Shown here: one piece after another, positions 10,987 to 21,952 of the stretch
How the letters are laid out: each line of letters opens with the position of its first letter
Numbering within the stretch: the stretch's first letter is position 1
Position numbers and translations under genes: made by a program
Notes under the pieces: generated by a model
The model's input: only the letters and a program-made list of their open reading frames with translations
Told to the model about the DNA's origin: nothing
Databases searched by the model: none
NCBI RefSeq assembly: GCF_001949145.1
Contig: NW_019091525.1
Coordinates: forward strand, 542,298-606,297
Length of the DNA stretch: 64,000 nt
Direction: 5' to 3'
Source: Acanthaster planci
Lineage: Eukaryota > Echinodermata > Asteroidea > Valvatida > Acanthasteridae

Positions 10987-13184
10987 ATTCATGAACACAG
11001 AAAATATATGTACATGTACATAGACAACAGATCAAGTTCTGTGAATTTACTTGAAAAAATCTTCTTGCAACATCAATGTTTTTACGAAGAGCAGCTGTAG
11101 AGCACCATGCATGTACAGTGTAGCGTACCGAGTCTAACGAAGACAGAAAATACAACAGAATTTTTTTAATTTACAAATTTTAGTTTTCCTACCTTGCTGC
11201 TAAAAGATATCAAGGTCAAACCGAAAATTTGGGTCAGTCAAAAAAACCAGAAACAGAACTCTTTTTTTGGCCAAAAAAACTGCATATTGGAAATCTCCAA
11301 CAAATTCAACTATGAAAAAGTTACAAAAAACTGCAACAAACATTCTGTCAGTGTCAGTCCTCGTGCTGCGACGCTCATGAAGCATGAGCTTGGCTCATAT
11401 CTGCACTACAATTTCCTAGGGTTAAAGCTGCACAGGCAGAAACTAGACTAGCTGAAAGGCTCCATGTATCTACATATACATACATGTACATGTATAGTGA
11501 CATCGCCGTGTCACGTTGCCTTGTGTTCAAGGTTGAGCAATGCAGTCTTTGCTTCTCACCTACATGTAGCACTCAAAACCACGATTCGATTGTACATGTA
11601 GAAACAGTGAAGTACTCTGATTTTTTTTTCGAGTACCAGGGTCCAGTACCAAGTACCTACATGTAAGGGTTGAATGTGCCAAAATTAAATCCAAGTACAG
11701 AGAATCGACTACGGGCTAAGGAAAATGAACTTTTGAGTACTAATAATCGAGTATAGGCCGAGTACACTAGCATACTCGAGTAAGAGTACTCCAACACTAC
11801 TTTTTACTTTCCTCTGCACGACGATTTGCTCTGTCGAGCATTCATTTTTGCAAAGGGAACACAGAACTGTGTGCTCACACTAAGCCACATCGTCGTAGAG
11901 TGAACTGAAAACACAGAGTTTTCTACCAGACTGGTTCAGTGTCATGTTTGGGAGAAAATCCAACATACATGTACTGGGTATTGTCACTGATTGTAGAGAG
12001 CAAGCAGTGGGCATACATGTACATGTAACTGGGGTTAAATGTGGGGGGGGCACCCAAGGGTTCACCCTTTTTTCAAGGGGGCACCACAAGAAAATTAGCT
12101 GCAGCAGCTGCATATACATGCATATACATGTACACGTATATGCATATAAACTCAACAGAGATTATTCATTGATTTCAAATAGGGGGGCCATGAGCATCTG
12201 CTGGGGGTAGTACCCCCCTCCCCTGGCTACTGTCACTGAGGGTGAGGACAACACAACGGTACACATGCTCACATGTGAGACCAGTTTTTGAGGGAATAAG
12301 GCTTTTTCTTTAATTTGGAAAAAACAAAACAAACAAATGTCAGATATCAACTTATGTCCTGATCACCTTCCTTAAAATTCCTTGACGACAGGAATTTTTT
12401 TCCGAAAGCCGACTCCGAGAATTCCAGCCTCACTTGGCCACGAAGGCCACCTGCCAAACCGCAAATTCTCAGTTTGTGGCCCTGTGTGCTCTGCATGTTC
12501 TGAATTACACAATGAAAAGGCTCATTGTTCAGTGGCATGCGGCTCTACTCATGCTTCCACATTCCCGTTGCCTTTTTTCAAAGTGGGGACTATTGTGAAG
12601 CTGGTGATTATGATACAAATTTGGCCTTTTCATTTCTTGGCAACACACAAAGGTCAATCACCATACATACAAGAGCCAAAGTCTGCCTTCTTTCACTGTG
12701 TTTGCTCGAGCATGGGCCGAAAAGAATAGCTGAAAAGTGGGCTGAGGATCTCAATTTTTACGACGGCTCTTACCGCCTCCCGGCGCGAAGGGGTTAACAT
12801 GGGGTCACAGGCAATTTGAAAAAAATGATCAAAACTTTATGACCTTCAGTTTTAGTTCAATGGAGTGATCTCCGATGCTCTCACACAGGGTTTGTAGCAC
12901 TATGCTCTCACAAACATGCCACCCGTCACTGACCTTGACCTATTTTCGGCGCTATACCTCCAGAGGTACCGTGCCAAAGTGAAGCCATGCATGAAATAAA
13001 TGCTTGTAATCGTCTTTTCCACCTCCTTTTACCTCGCAAAATATTATACTAATTTACATTTCAAATTAGAAATAAAGATAAAACTACTGCAGGCACTTCT
13101 TTGCTTTCAACTCTTAAGTTTCCCTGTGTTTTTTTTTTATCTTTATTTTTATTAACTCTAACTGCCCAACACCTGCCATACTCC
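10987..13184. other. Gene-free interval with GAGTAC-type repeat
   Basis: I see no convincing exon. From 11615 to 11800 there is a degenerate run of gagtac, tactcgagtaagagtactcc and similar words ending ccaacactact. Another such tract at 30137-30190 ends tacaacactg. A small palindrome tgcatatac/gtatatgca lies near 12120-12150. The remaining sequence is unremarkable. Confidence 0.3.
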
Positions 13185-13560
13185 AACAGCGGGTTTTGTG
13201 GGGTTTGGGCAGGTTTGGAACTGTACCTGAGAAACTTCTTGAATTTTGTGAGACTTGGGATGAAAGGCCCAGGGAGATGGTGTTGGATTTGGTGTGAGTT
13301 GGGACACACACAGGTCACTGTGTACAGTGTCTGACTTGCTGTACCAATTGTTGGACTATGCTTGATTTTGTCAGGTTTGGTACTGTTCAATGCAAGTCAT
13401 CCTATACTGCATAGACCTATCCATACCATATCACTCAAACTCCAACGGGCTCATTCTGTTGGAGTTTATCAGGTTTGGCGCAGTAACCTGCATGTATAAG
13501 TACATAGACAAGTAGATGAACCTGTTGGATTTTGTGAGGTTCAGCATGCTTTCCAGTGCA
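13185..13560 (+). repeat. Diverged minisatellite-like array of GTTGGATTTTGTGAGGTTTGG
   Basis: At least six related copies of a roughly 20-base core, around gttggattttgtgaggtt, start near 13191, 13236, 13282, 13352, 13458 and 13524. Spacing is irregular (about 40-105 bases). Copies are often followed by a short tact/cagta tail. The array is degenerate and no coding function is apparent. Confidence 0.4.
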
Positions 13561-15270
13561 GGAACTTAGGGGGTTAGGGTTAAACATGAAAGTAAGGACT
13601 TGGTGAATGTTTTCAATTGAAAACACTTTCATTTACGTGTATTTCTTACAGGGAAACAAACAACATTTTCTAGTGCTTACCATGGAGATCATCCTATTAA
13701 CAATAATTTACTTGGCAAAAATAATACACACGCTTGAACTCTACATTCGGCAAACTTTATTTTTCTCCCCAGGAAATCTCCTGACAAAAAAGAAACTACA
13801 TGCATAACATTTGCTCCTCTAGGGGGTTTGGAAGCATGGAAGACAATAACAAGGACAATAAAATGTATCCCTTGCCCGTAGACGGGTGAAACTGCAACAG
13901 TACTTGATATGTATCCAGTACAAGCAGTTTCGACTATACACTGGCCCCATGACATTAAATACATGTACATGTGTAGTGGTAGATGGAGGTAGCAAGTTCA
14001 GTGGGTTGGATTCAGTGGAAAACAAACACAGCACTTGTCAATGTCATCAATATCTGAGTTGCTGTCATCATCAATGGAGGTGGTGCTCTAGCTGAAGCGA
14101 TGTTTGCAGGAGCACAACTTCAATGAGACTGAGATGGAGAAATTGTACAAGGCTTCTTTGGTCCATTCTCACACCAAAATACTTTTATAAGCGTTGATGT
14201 AGCTCCTATAGGCACTTGCCCTAAACAACAGTACTGGGCTTGTGCACGTCCTGCACGATGGGAAAGTGACATTTTGCTGTTGGATGTCACATGTTGGATG
14301 TACATGTACATGTAATATCTAATGAAAATTTATTATAATAATTCCATTTTTGTCAAAAAACTGATGCATATTATTGTATTTTTTATTTTGTAGGCCTTCA
14401 TTGTAAAACCCTAAACAGTCACTTTTACTTTTACAATTTGTTGAAAGAAATGAAAGGAAAAACCTACATGTACATTCTCAGAAACGTACATGTAAGTATC
14501 AATTAAGATATGTTAATGCATGCAGGAATTGATAATTTTCATGGAAAAAAATAAGCTTTTGTAACATGTCAACTCATCTCTCTGAATGTGAGGGCAAAAC
14601 GATTTGCTAGGCAGTAAGAAACTGATATAAGGAACAAGTCTTTTCTAAGCATCCACAGGCTCAGTTACATGTGCCAGTGGAGTCCCGTGACTGCAGTCAT
14701 ACATGAATAGTGACTTTGAAAAATTGTAATCTGAAACTTTAAAAGACGCTGTAATGAATCTTAATTGCCCCCGCAATATACATGTAGAATGTTTTTGTAT
14801 CTTGTAAACTAGGCCTAAATACATAATTTCTAGATATCTATGAGTGCAACTTACCGCTAAAGAATTAACTTTTCAAATTTTTCAGTCAGTGGGGAGAAGA
14901 TCTTCAGAAGGTTTGAAGGTACCGATACCATGGATACATGTACAGGTATTTTATGTCACTCGAAGTTGTTTACATTGCAGGGCTTCACAACGATGGTAAA
15001 GATGCAAAAATAGGGCCCCTCAAAATCAGGCCCACAATAAGACATGTGAGTTGGTCAGCCTGCGAGCTGGTCGGTGAACGAGTTGGTCGAAAAGACCAAA
15101 AGGAGGCCATGTACGTGTGCGTCATATGCCTATTATGCTCATGACACATAAAAAACATACATGTATGTACTGCACACTTTATAAGCATAACAATTAACAT
15201 GCATGTATGATGCACATAATTCTACGGTGAATGTCCTCCTTTTCCGTCTACCTGGCTTAGGCCTAGTCTG
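13561..15270. other. Gene-free interval
   Basis: No exon, RNA gene or repeat family could be recognised. TACATGTA motifs continue (near 13965, 14300, 14470, 14935 and 15160). Confidence 0.3.
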
Positions 15271-15400
15271 AGTAACTTGGACCCTACAATCACCTTTTTA
15301 AACCTTTGGACATGGTCTGGTGATAGTAGGGTCCAAATACATGTATATCTATGCACCTTCCATAGACTTTTGCTTCCATTACCGGTACTTCATTTCATTC
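15271..15400 (-). repeat. Left partner of a 120-130-bp inverted repeat around a Tx1-like LINE relic
   Basis: The sequence agtaacttggaccctac ... gatagtagggtccaa ... accttccatagacttttgcttccatta is repeated as its reverse complement at 19636-19755. Part of the repeat (15277-15338) is a hairpin with ends TTGGACCCTAC / GTAGGGTCCAA. The right copy overlaps the end of the LINE coding relic. This copy may therefore be an inverted, 5'-truncated LINE 3' end, or the two may be terminal inverted repeats of a larger unit. Confidence 0.6.
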
Positions 15401-16190
15401 AAATAGCTCGAACCCCCAATCAAAATCCTCCAAATTCACCTCCAAAATGGTCCTTAAACTGTTTAATGCACCCAGCTCAGGATCGAGTGAGAATCAGAGA
15501 TTTCAATAGTGATGATAAGGTTTACTTACATTTGGGAAGAAGAGAGAAATTTCCCCTTCAAATTGGAAGCACTGTTGTCATTGAGCTCAAAGTCGCCATC
15601 TTGTTCAAAAAGCAATTTGAACTGTATGTTAATGTCCTGGAGATGTCACACAGCACTCCAGCCTACCGGTAGCTGACCATTCATGTAAGTGAAAACTTTG
15701 CACTTAACAGCATATATAGAGCAACAGGCTACATGTATGTCTGATTTCACATGCTCTGATTGCAAAGAGAAGCGTCATCTTTGTTCATTGCTTTCCAGGA
15801 AACGGAGCATAAAAAACGAAGGTTTTCATGGCAAATCCAACTTACATTAATCGTTGTATTCTTCAGTAACATTTATAACATGCCCTGCCTCAAAAAAGTA
15901 ATAAAAAATGTGGTTTTAACCAAGTTTATTACCCCCCAATTATTTTTTCACATGGAAAAATTGAGTGTTCCCAAATTTGATCAATATCTGTTAAAAATAA
16001 GTTTTCCCGATTATGAAAACTAGATTCATATAAACTAGAACATTGTCTTAATCGAACGCACTCGAAAACTGGGAATCCACCAGATAAAAATTTTTGGCTG
16101 AAGCGGTGAGGCCTTTGTGTTCCGTCAATATTAATTATATTTTGGTAACCCTTCTTTCAAGATGTATTTTTGCGTTGGGGAGATGTTAAT
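15401..16190. other. Gene-free interval
   Basis: No gene is recognised. An open frame at 15760-16023 (+) has no recognisable features. Confidence 0.25.
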
Positions 16191-16194
16191 ATAC

Positions 16195-16345
16195 ATGTAC
16201 ATGTATACGTTGGGTAAGGGCAATACCCACTGATAAACACTGTATGCTCAGTGCTTGTCCGAGAGCTTGTGAAAAAATTCACAAGCTTACTCGGGTGGGA
16301 CTCGAACCCACGACCTCCTACTTACTACTGCAGACGGCTTAATGC
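16195..16345 (-). repeat. tRNA-derived SINE-like unit (minus strand)
   Basis: Read on the minus strand, the 16260-16345 portion gives taagtaggaggtcgtgggttcgagtcccacccgagtaag. This is a T-arm with a canonical B-box (GGTTCGAGTCC) and a preceding anticodon-arm-like segment. It is followed by a hairpin, cttgtgaatttttt/cacaag, and a tail. I infer a SINE head. A separate A-box-like phrase on the plus strand, ggtggtcgagtggttaagac, lies at 16430-16450 with no matching B-box. Confidence 0.5.
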
Positions 16346-16470
16346 AAAAATACAGGTACATTTTGAAATATATCGCGGTACCTGCTGCTTCACCTGACTT
16401 AGACCGGCCAGCTGACACAGGAAAGCTCGGTGGTCGAGTGGTTAAGACATCTGCACTAGTAAGCACTAGT

Positions 16471-19400
16471 ATTAATCCGGGGTACCGGACAGATCATTAT
16501 CTAGTTGACATTTGTTTGGATTTTAATCAAAGTGGAAAGGGGGTTACTGGAAATTTAACGATTCACTTCTCTCAGATAAAGATTGATTGATCTAGTTAAA
16601 AAAACTATTTTTGAGGTGATTGATTCTTATGCTGCTTTACTGTACTCTCGCTCCTTTTTACAAGATGTACATGTATGCATCCCAAGGATATACATTTTGG
16701 TATTAGTGACCAGCTATTTTTTGAAATGCTTTTGATGGAAATCAGGACTAAGATGATTTCTTGCGCTGTCTGGAAGAAAAGAAAAGTTTGTGAGAAGGGA
16801 GACTAAGATTGAAACTGAGACTAAGGATTTGTCAGATAGAATTGCCAGTAGTAACAACAGTTTGGTGGTGCACTGAATGAAAAAAAACTTTGTCTTGTTA
16901 ATTTGCGTAAATCAAAAATGGATGGTGTTATGATTAGATCCCATACAAAGTGGATGGAGCATGGAAAGAAACCAATGAATTATTTTTGGAATCTGGAGAA
17001 GTGTAACTTTAATAATAGGATTATTAGCAGAATTGCTAAGGGAAACGGTACTGATTTACAGAGATCTGGAGAAATTATTTCGAAATCACACTCGTATTCA
17101 GAACAAACACCAACCATTATTCCGTCTATTTTCGACAGTGTAAATCCCCAGTTCTTTCAAATTTGACTAGGGAAAAAATAAGCAGCCTGTTGACTTGTGA
17201 GGAACTACTGAAAGTTTTAAAGAATACTAAAAATGGTAATTCTCCAGGTTCTGATGGTTTTACATTTGAATTTATATTTTTTTTTCTCTGACTTATCATG
17301 GTTTCTCCTACAATCTCTCAGTTTTGGGTATGATATTGGTAGACTCAGTCACCCAACAGCTCGGTATCATTACCTTGCTTCAAAAGGGGATAAACCCTGT
17401 GAGTTCTTAAAGAACTGGAGACCAATTTCGTTATTGAATACTTCATATAAATTAGCTTCCAGTTGTATTTCAGAGAGACTCAAAACTTGCCTCTTCACAA
17501 TTATCTATAGATGAAAATCAAAAAGGTTTTTTGCAGGGACGCTATATCGGGGAGATAATTTTCTTAATTATATAGAGAAAAATAATGTTCCTGGTGTCTT
17601 TTTGTTGACTGATTTGGGAAAGTGTTTGAGTCAGTCTCACACAAATTTATTAGTTAAGTCTTGGATCTCTTTAAGTTTGGACTCTCTACATGTATTTATT
17701 CAGGAATGGTTCAAAGTTCTTTGCAGTAGTGCGACCGCCTCGGTGTTAGTACATGTACATGTACATGTAAATGGGTTTTTATCAGAATCGTTTAAAGATG
17801 GAGCCGGGTTGTCATGAAGGAAAATGGTTTGAGCCCTTATTTGTTTCTTTTGTGTGCTGAAATTATGGGTACACGCTTGTTCATAATGACAACATTCTTA
17901 AGGGCATTTCAGTAGAAGATAAAGAGTGTAGGCTTTCTCAGTTCACTGATGAAACAGTATTCTTAATGCAGAGCTGTCTTTTGAGAGCGCTTTTAAGATT
18001 TCGGGTGATTTTGGAAATGTTTTTGGTCTCAGAGTAAACACAGATAAAACTAATGCTGTGTAGATTGGTGGTAATAAGGGATGTCAGAAATGCCTCTGTG
18101 AGCATACATGTATTAATGTTCATTGGGTTGGCCCTGAGGATAGATTTAGAGCCCTGGGGATTGATTTTACTCTTAATCTTGATAACATGACAATCATAAA
18201 TGAGTGCTTGAAGCCACTGCTGCTTCAATCAATTATTGGTCTAAGAAAAATTTAATGGTTCTTGGTAGAGTCACAGTTAGACAGTTGTTAAATCACTTAC
18301 ATGTACATGTACCTTAAATCCAAATTTATATTTTTTGATTTTGGTTCTTCCAGATCCACCCCCAGATATTATTAAGGATTTAATTGCTATGCTGTAAATA
18401 TTTATGTGGAGCGGGGGAGGGGTGGACAGAGTTCCTACATGTAGGAATCAGATGATTCAAGATTATAAACATGGCAGTGTCAAGACGGTTGATTTAAGTT
18501 TATAAAAATATATTGAAGCTCTTACACGTACATGTAAACTGGTACGTGGATCTGTAGACTGTTAAATAGCAACATTTCCAGCCAGGATTCTGTGTTTTAT
18601 AAGATTAGTGATATTCCGAATGTATTGTTTATTGAAGGTGGTCATTTTAGTTACACTTACATGTATTTTCTTCAGCAGGTAAAGTATTCAAATCAGTTTG
18701 GGATTGACCTTTTTAAAGCCCAAAATCATTTTGTTCATGCCCCTTCTCAAGGAAGTGGTTGAAAATGCTTTGTGCTACTGTTCAACCATAGCATTGCGAT
18801 TGGAAATAAATGAATTTTTTATAAGCACTGGGCTAAAAGCATGAAAAAAGGAGTTAATTTCTTAAGTGACCTGCTTGATAGCGAAGGTCATTTCTTAAGC
18901 CTAGATAGCTTTATGCTAAAATTTGACATCAGGATCAACTTTTTGGAATACAGCGGAGTTACATGTACATGTATACTGTTAGAAAATCTTTTGTAGCACA
19001 TTGTAACAGGTCATCTCTAATATACATGTACATGTATGGTTTCCTCTAATTCCTTTGAATTTGCAGTTACATAAATGCTAGATAAAAAGGGCTCTACTGT
19101 TGTATTATATTCTTACCTCTGCAATGAAGGTTGTCTATGTACTGTACATTATTAGAAATGAAGCTGGCTTGTAATCTCCCTCTCACTGAATGGTTGGAGT
19201 TATGCAGTTTGTCCTTTCAGTTACAATTGCCACATGTGGTTTCAACGGACTCACTCACAGCATCTTGGCCATTAACTCTTGTTTGAAATTGGTAAAAGAG
19301 ATTATAATATGCGTTCTTTTTGTCAAGCTGAGACTGAGAGTGAAGCCTTGATGCATCTCTTTTGTACTTCTGAATTTTCTTTGCTGTGTAATGGATTAAT

Positions 19401-19660
19401 GTCTAATGTGAATTGACTGTGTTTTGATTTCTCTTCTTTGTTATATCTAACGTAATACACAAGAGAAACTTGAATAAAAGGTCCTGAGTTTGGAAAAAAA
19501 ATTGTCAAAAGACTTTGAATTTGAACAAACTTTCGTGCCAAATAGTATGAATCCAGACATTCTGTAATGGAAAAATATGTCAAATATCTCATCTAAAAAA
19601 AATTTATGTCCTAATAAAACTTAAGTTAACTCTTAGAAATGAATTAATGGAAGCAAAAGA
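16471..19660 (+). pseudogene. Tx1/L1-like LINE ORF2 relic (endonuclease end, RT, C-terminal domain)
   Basis: Successive plus-strand reading pieces follow the order of a Tx1-type LINE ORF2. INPGYRTDHYL at 16471 resembles the endonuclease C-terminal RTDH motif. MIRSHTKWMEHGKKPMNYFW is near 16930. The RT block KNWRPISLLNTSYKLAS is near 17412. A degenerate catalytic box, SQFTDET in place of a YADD-type motif, is near 17940. LRVNTDKTNAV follows near 18020. The IQDYKHGSVKTVDL-type stretch is near 18455, and CQAETESEALMHLF, a CCHC-like C-terminal motif, near 19320. Many stops and frame shifts separate these, so it is dead. Family assignment is by eye. The 3' end merges into the inverted repeat at 19636-19755. 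Confidence 0.75.
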
Positions 19661-19755
19661 CTATGGAAGGTACATGTATGTAATTGGACCCTACTATCGC
19701 CCAACCATGTCCAAATGTTGAAAAAGGAGATTTAAATTGTAGGGTCCACGTTACT
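19636..19755 (+). repeat. Right partner of the 120-130-bp inverted repeat
   Basis: Reverse complement of 15271-15400, sharing aatggaagcaaaagactatgg, ttggaccctactatc and tagggtccacgttact. The ttggaccc/gggtcca portion can fold as a hairpin. It lies at or just past the end of the LINE coding relic. Confidence 0.6.
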
Positions 19756-20220
19756 TGGCTCTGGCATGAATGCATGTGACTTGTAAATGTACATACACTC
19801 CATGCATACACGTACCGGTACGGGGTAGGCCTACATCATACATGTACATACATGTACACTGTACACGTATGTACTTGTACATACGTATGTGCGAGCTGAC
19901 CTGACATACCCACAGTTCGCGCGGGAGAAGAGCGGACGTCGGACCCCACAGAGTTCTGGGGGCAAACATGCCTGAGGCTGCCCTTCTCTTTGCAATTATG
20001 TGGAAATTCAAAGCTTTTCCAGTGAGTACCTGAAAAAAGCAGACTGATCGTTAACGTAAATTCTTACCCGTAACCGAAAGACCAGACTGCACGTAAGAGT
20101 CAACCTAGAGCGCGAGTGCGAGTCCTTAACCCTTTGCAACTGCAGTGCCAGGCCTGAAGCTAATTAATTCTGCAGACTGCTCCTTCTTCATTAAATTAAC
20201 TATTGAGGGCGTTATAAAAA
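19756..20220. other. Short gene-free interval, last dense TACATGTA cluster
   Basis: Near 19830-19890 is a dense run of tacatgtac/gtacgta words with accggtac. No gene is recognised. Confidence 0.3.
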
Positions 20221-20699
20221 AAAAAGGCCTAATTTTTGCTCATGCCACCAAATGGTTGTATTTCTGCACGCGAGCTCATTAATATTTTGTGATCCCACAG
20301 GATTTTTAAAGTAAGACAGGCCATAATCATCGGAGGCATCATAGAAATATTTCTATAAATCCCGAATTTAGGACTGATAGTTTCCAGTTGGGGGTATTTC
20401 TTTCACAAAAAGCCCCAAATTGCGGACCTACATGTATTTGGATAGAGGCGGCCTGGCGGCTACATTCAGAAATGAGCACTTAGTTTTACTGCTATTTTGG
20501 GAGTATCTTCGTTCAAAGGCGAATAAGAAATGTTTTCGTGGCTAACCCCCATGAAATTGAAACGAAAAGTGATCTTCTGGCTATAATCTTGAATTTCCAG
20601 TGAAAAAAACGGAGGCCAACCTCTTCACGCGAGTCAACAGGCGGCGCTATTTCGGTCCGATTTTGCACTGTTTTCTATGGGCGCGTATGTGGTGTAGTG
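20221..20699 (-). repeat. ~450-bp dispersed repeat, copy A
   Basis: Reverse complement of the units at 39821-40250 and 47691-48141. Shared blocks in order (reading this copy on the minus strand) are: tgcactacac...cgcgcccata; ctggaaattcaagatta; ccagaagatcacttttcgtttca; ggggttagcca; ctgaatgtagccgcc; ggaaactatcagtcc; tttctatgatgcctccgatt; and attaatgagctcgcg with tttggtgg. There is no ORF of note. I know no family with this consensus. Confidence 0.7.
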
Positions 20700-20706
20700 T
20701 AGTGTT

Positions 20707-21030
20707 TGGATTTTTCTGCGTTCATGAGAATTGAATCTGCTCGCCCTGGAAGGTACTCAGTTACCGAAAGCTCGGCAATCACATATTTCAGAGCACTGGT
20801 TTGATATTTTATTCCTGTCGATATCCGATATACAGCTTAAGGAACTGGAGCAGCGCGTCATTTTCGAACTGAATCGCTGCATCCAGGGGGAATGAACGTG
20901 GATTTTTTTCTGTGTTCATTCAGCACTCAATCTGCTCAGCCCTGAAGAAGGTACTCAGTAACCAAAAGCTCGGCAATTACATGTTCCAGAGCACTGATTT
21001 TATATTTTATTCTTGTTAATATTCTGATCA
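20707..21030 (+). repeat. Diverged 192-bp tandem duplication
   Basis: Copy 1 starts ggatttttctgcgttcat at 20708 and copy 2 starts ggatttttttctgtgttcat at 20900. Both continue through aatctgctcgccctg, aaggtactcag, aaagctcggcaat and agagcactg to a ttttattc block. The pair lies about 0.9 kb upstream of the CR1-like relic and might be its tandem 5' region, but that is inference. Confidence 0.6.
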
Positions 21031-21952
21031 CGGTGCTACGCAGTCTTTCCATATTTCACATACAGAGATCCCGTATGGTGTACTATTATGACAAAGATTT
21101 CTCTCTTTATAGCCTCCATCCAGGCGACGCACAGAACTACACGACGCTCGTACTCTTTTGTGTCCACTTATTACTATGAGTTCAGTTCAGATGCATAGTC
21201 CTTCAGTTCAGTTCCCCCCCCCCCTTATCTGGGGGAGGCGGAGTGGACACGTCGCTCACGAAAAATCTACTTTAAAAATATTTGTTGGTTGCCACCCACT
21301 TTTTATTGCTCGATTATTTGGTTGTCTGGAGATTTGTGATTGCACAAATGCGTTTTCAAGTTGATGTCAACTTCGCCGATTTTGATAGTTTTTAGACTTC
21401 GGAGGGTTTTAAACCCGTGTGTACTTGTACTGGCTATTTGTATCCGTATTGTATAACTCTGTCACCATCTTGCCAAATCTGCCTTCGACGTTTGTCAATT
21501 GACTGTCCACGGTACTGGATCTTCAGTGACCTGTTGGGAATTATTTTGGTTACATCACTATTCTTTATTATGGAACTGCTTGCTTGGAGGTGGTTTGTTG
21601 TATGCACGCTGTGTTCATTGGCCATGTTGGCAGGAAATTCCAGCTTGAACTTGAAGGTAGGACATGTATCTCTCCAATTTTTGAGATCCAGCAGCATTGC
21701 TGTTTCACACCCGAACTTTCCAGTGAATTGCTGATTTTTAATTACATGCTTGAAGAGAACTACATGTACTTTGTGTGCCTGCATGCAGCCGTGAGTTCTT
21801 GCACAATGCACAGTTCTTGTCTCAGTACTGCTTGAACAACAGTTACTGAAAACGCAGTGCTATTAGCCAGATTGCAGCCTCGGAAAGCGTGAACGTGTTG
21901 ATATTTAAAAATAGACTTATTTATATTTTATTGTACTTAAATAGACCTTTCA
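21031..21952 (+). other. Stretch upstream of the CR1-like relic
   Basis: There is no clear gene. Open frames at 21158-21364 and 21417-21734 (+) have no recognised motifs. They could belong to the 5' part or ORF1 of the LINE downstream. A poly-C run lies near 21217. Confidence 0.3.

Noticed and set aside
12382-12797. Overlapping open frames with some Cys/His (possible zinc finger)
   Set aside because: Cys and His spacing fits no finger pattern, frames overlap in both strands, and no splice structure was found.
16425-16500. Plus-strand tRNA gene suggested by ggtggtcgagtggttaagac
   Set aside because: There is an A-box-like phrase, but no B-box or T-arm at the right distance, and the sequence passes into LINE endonuclease coding at 16471.
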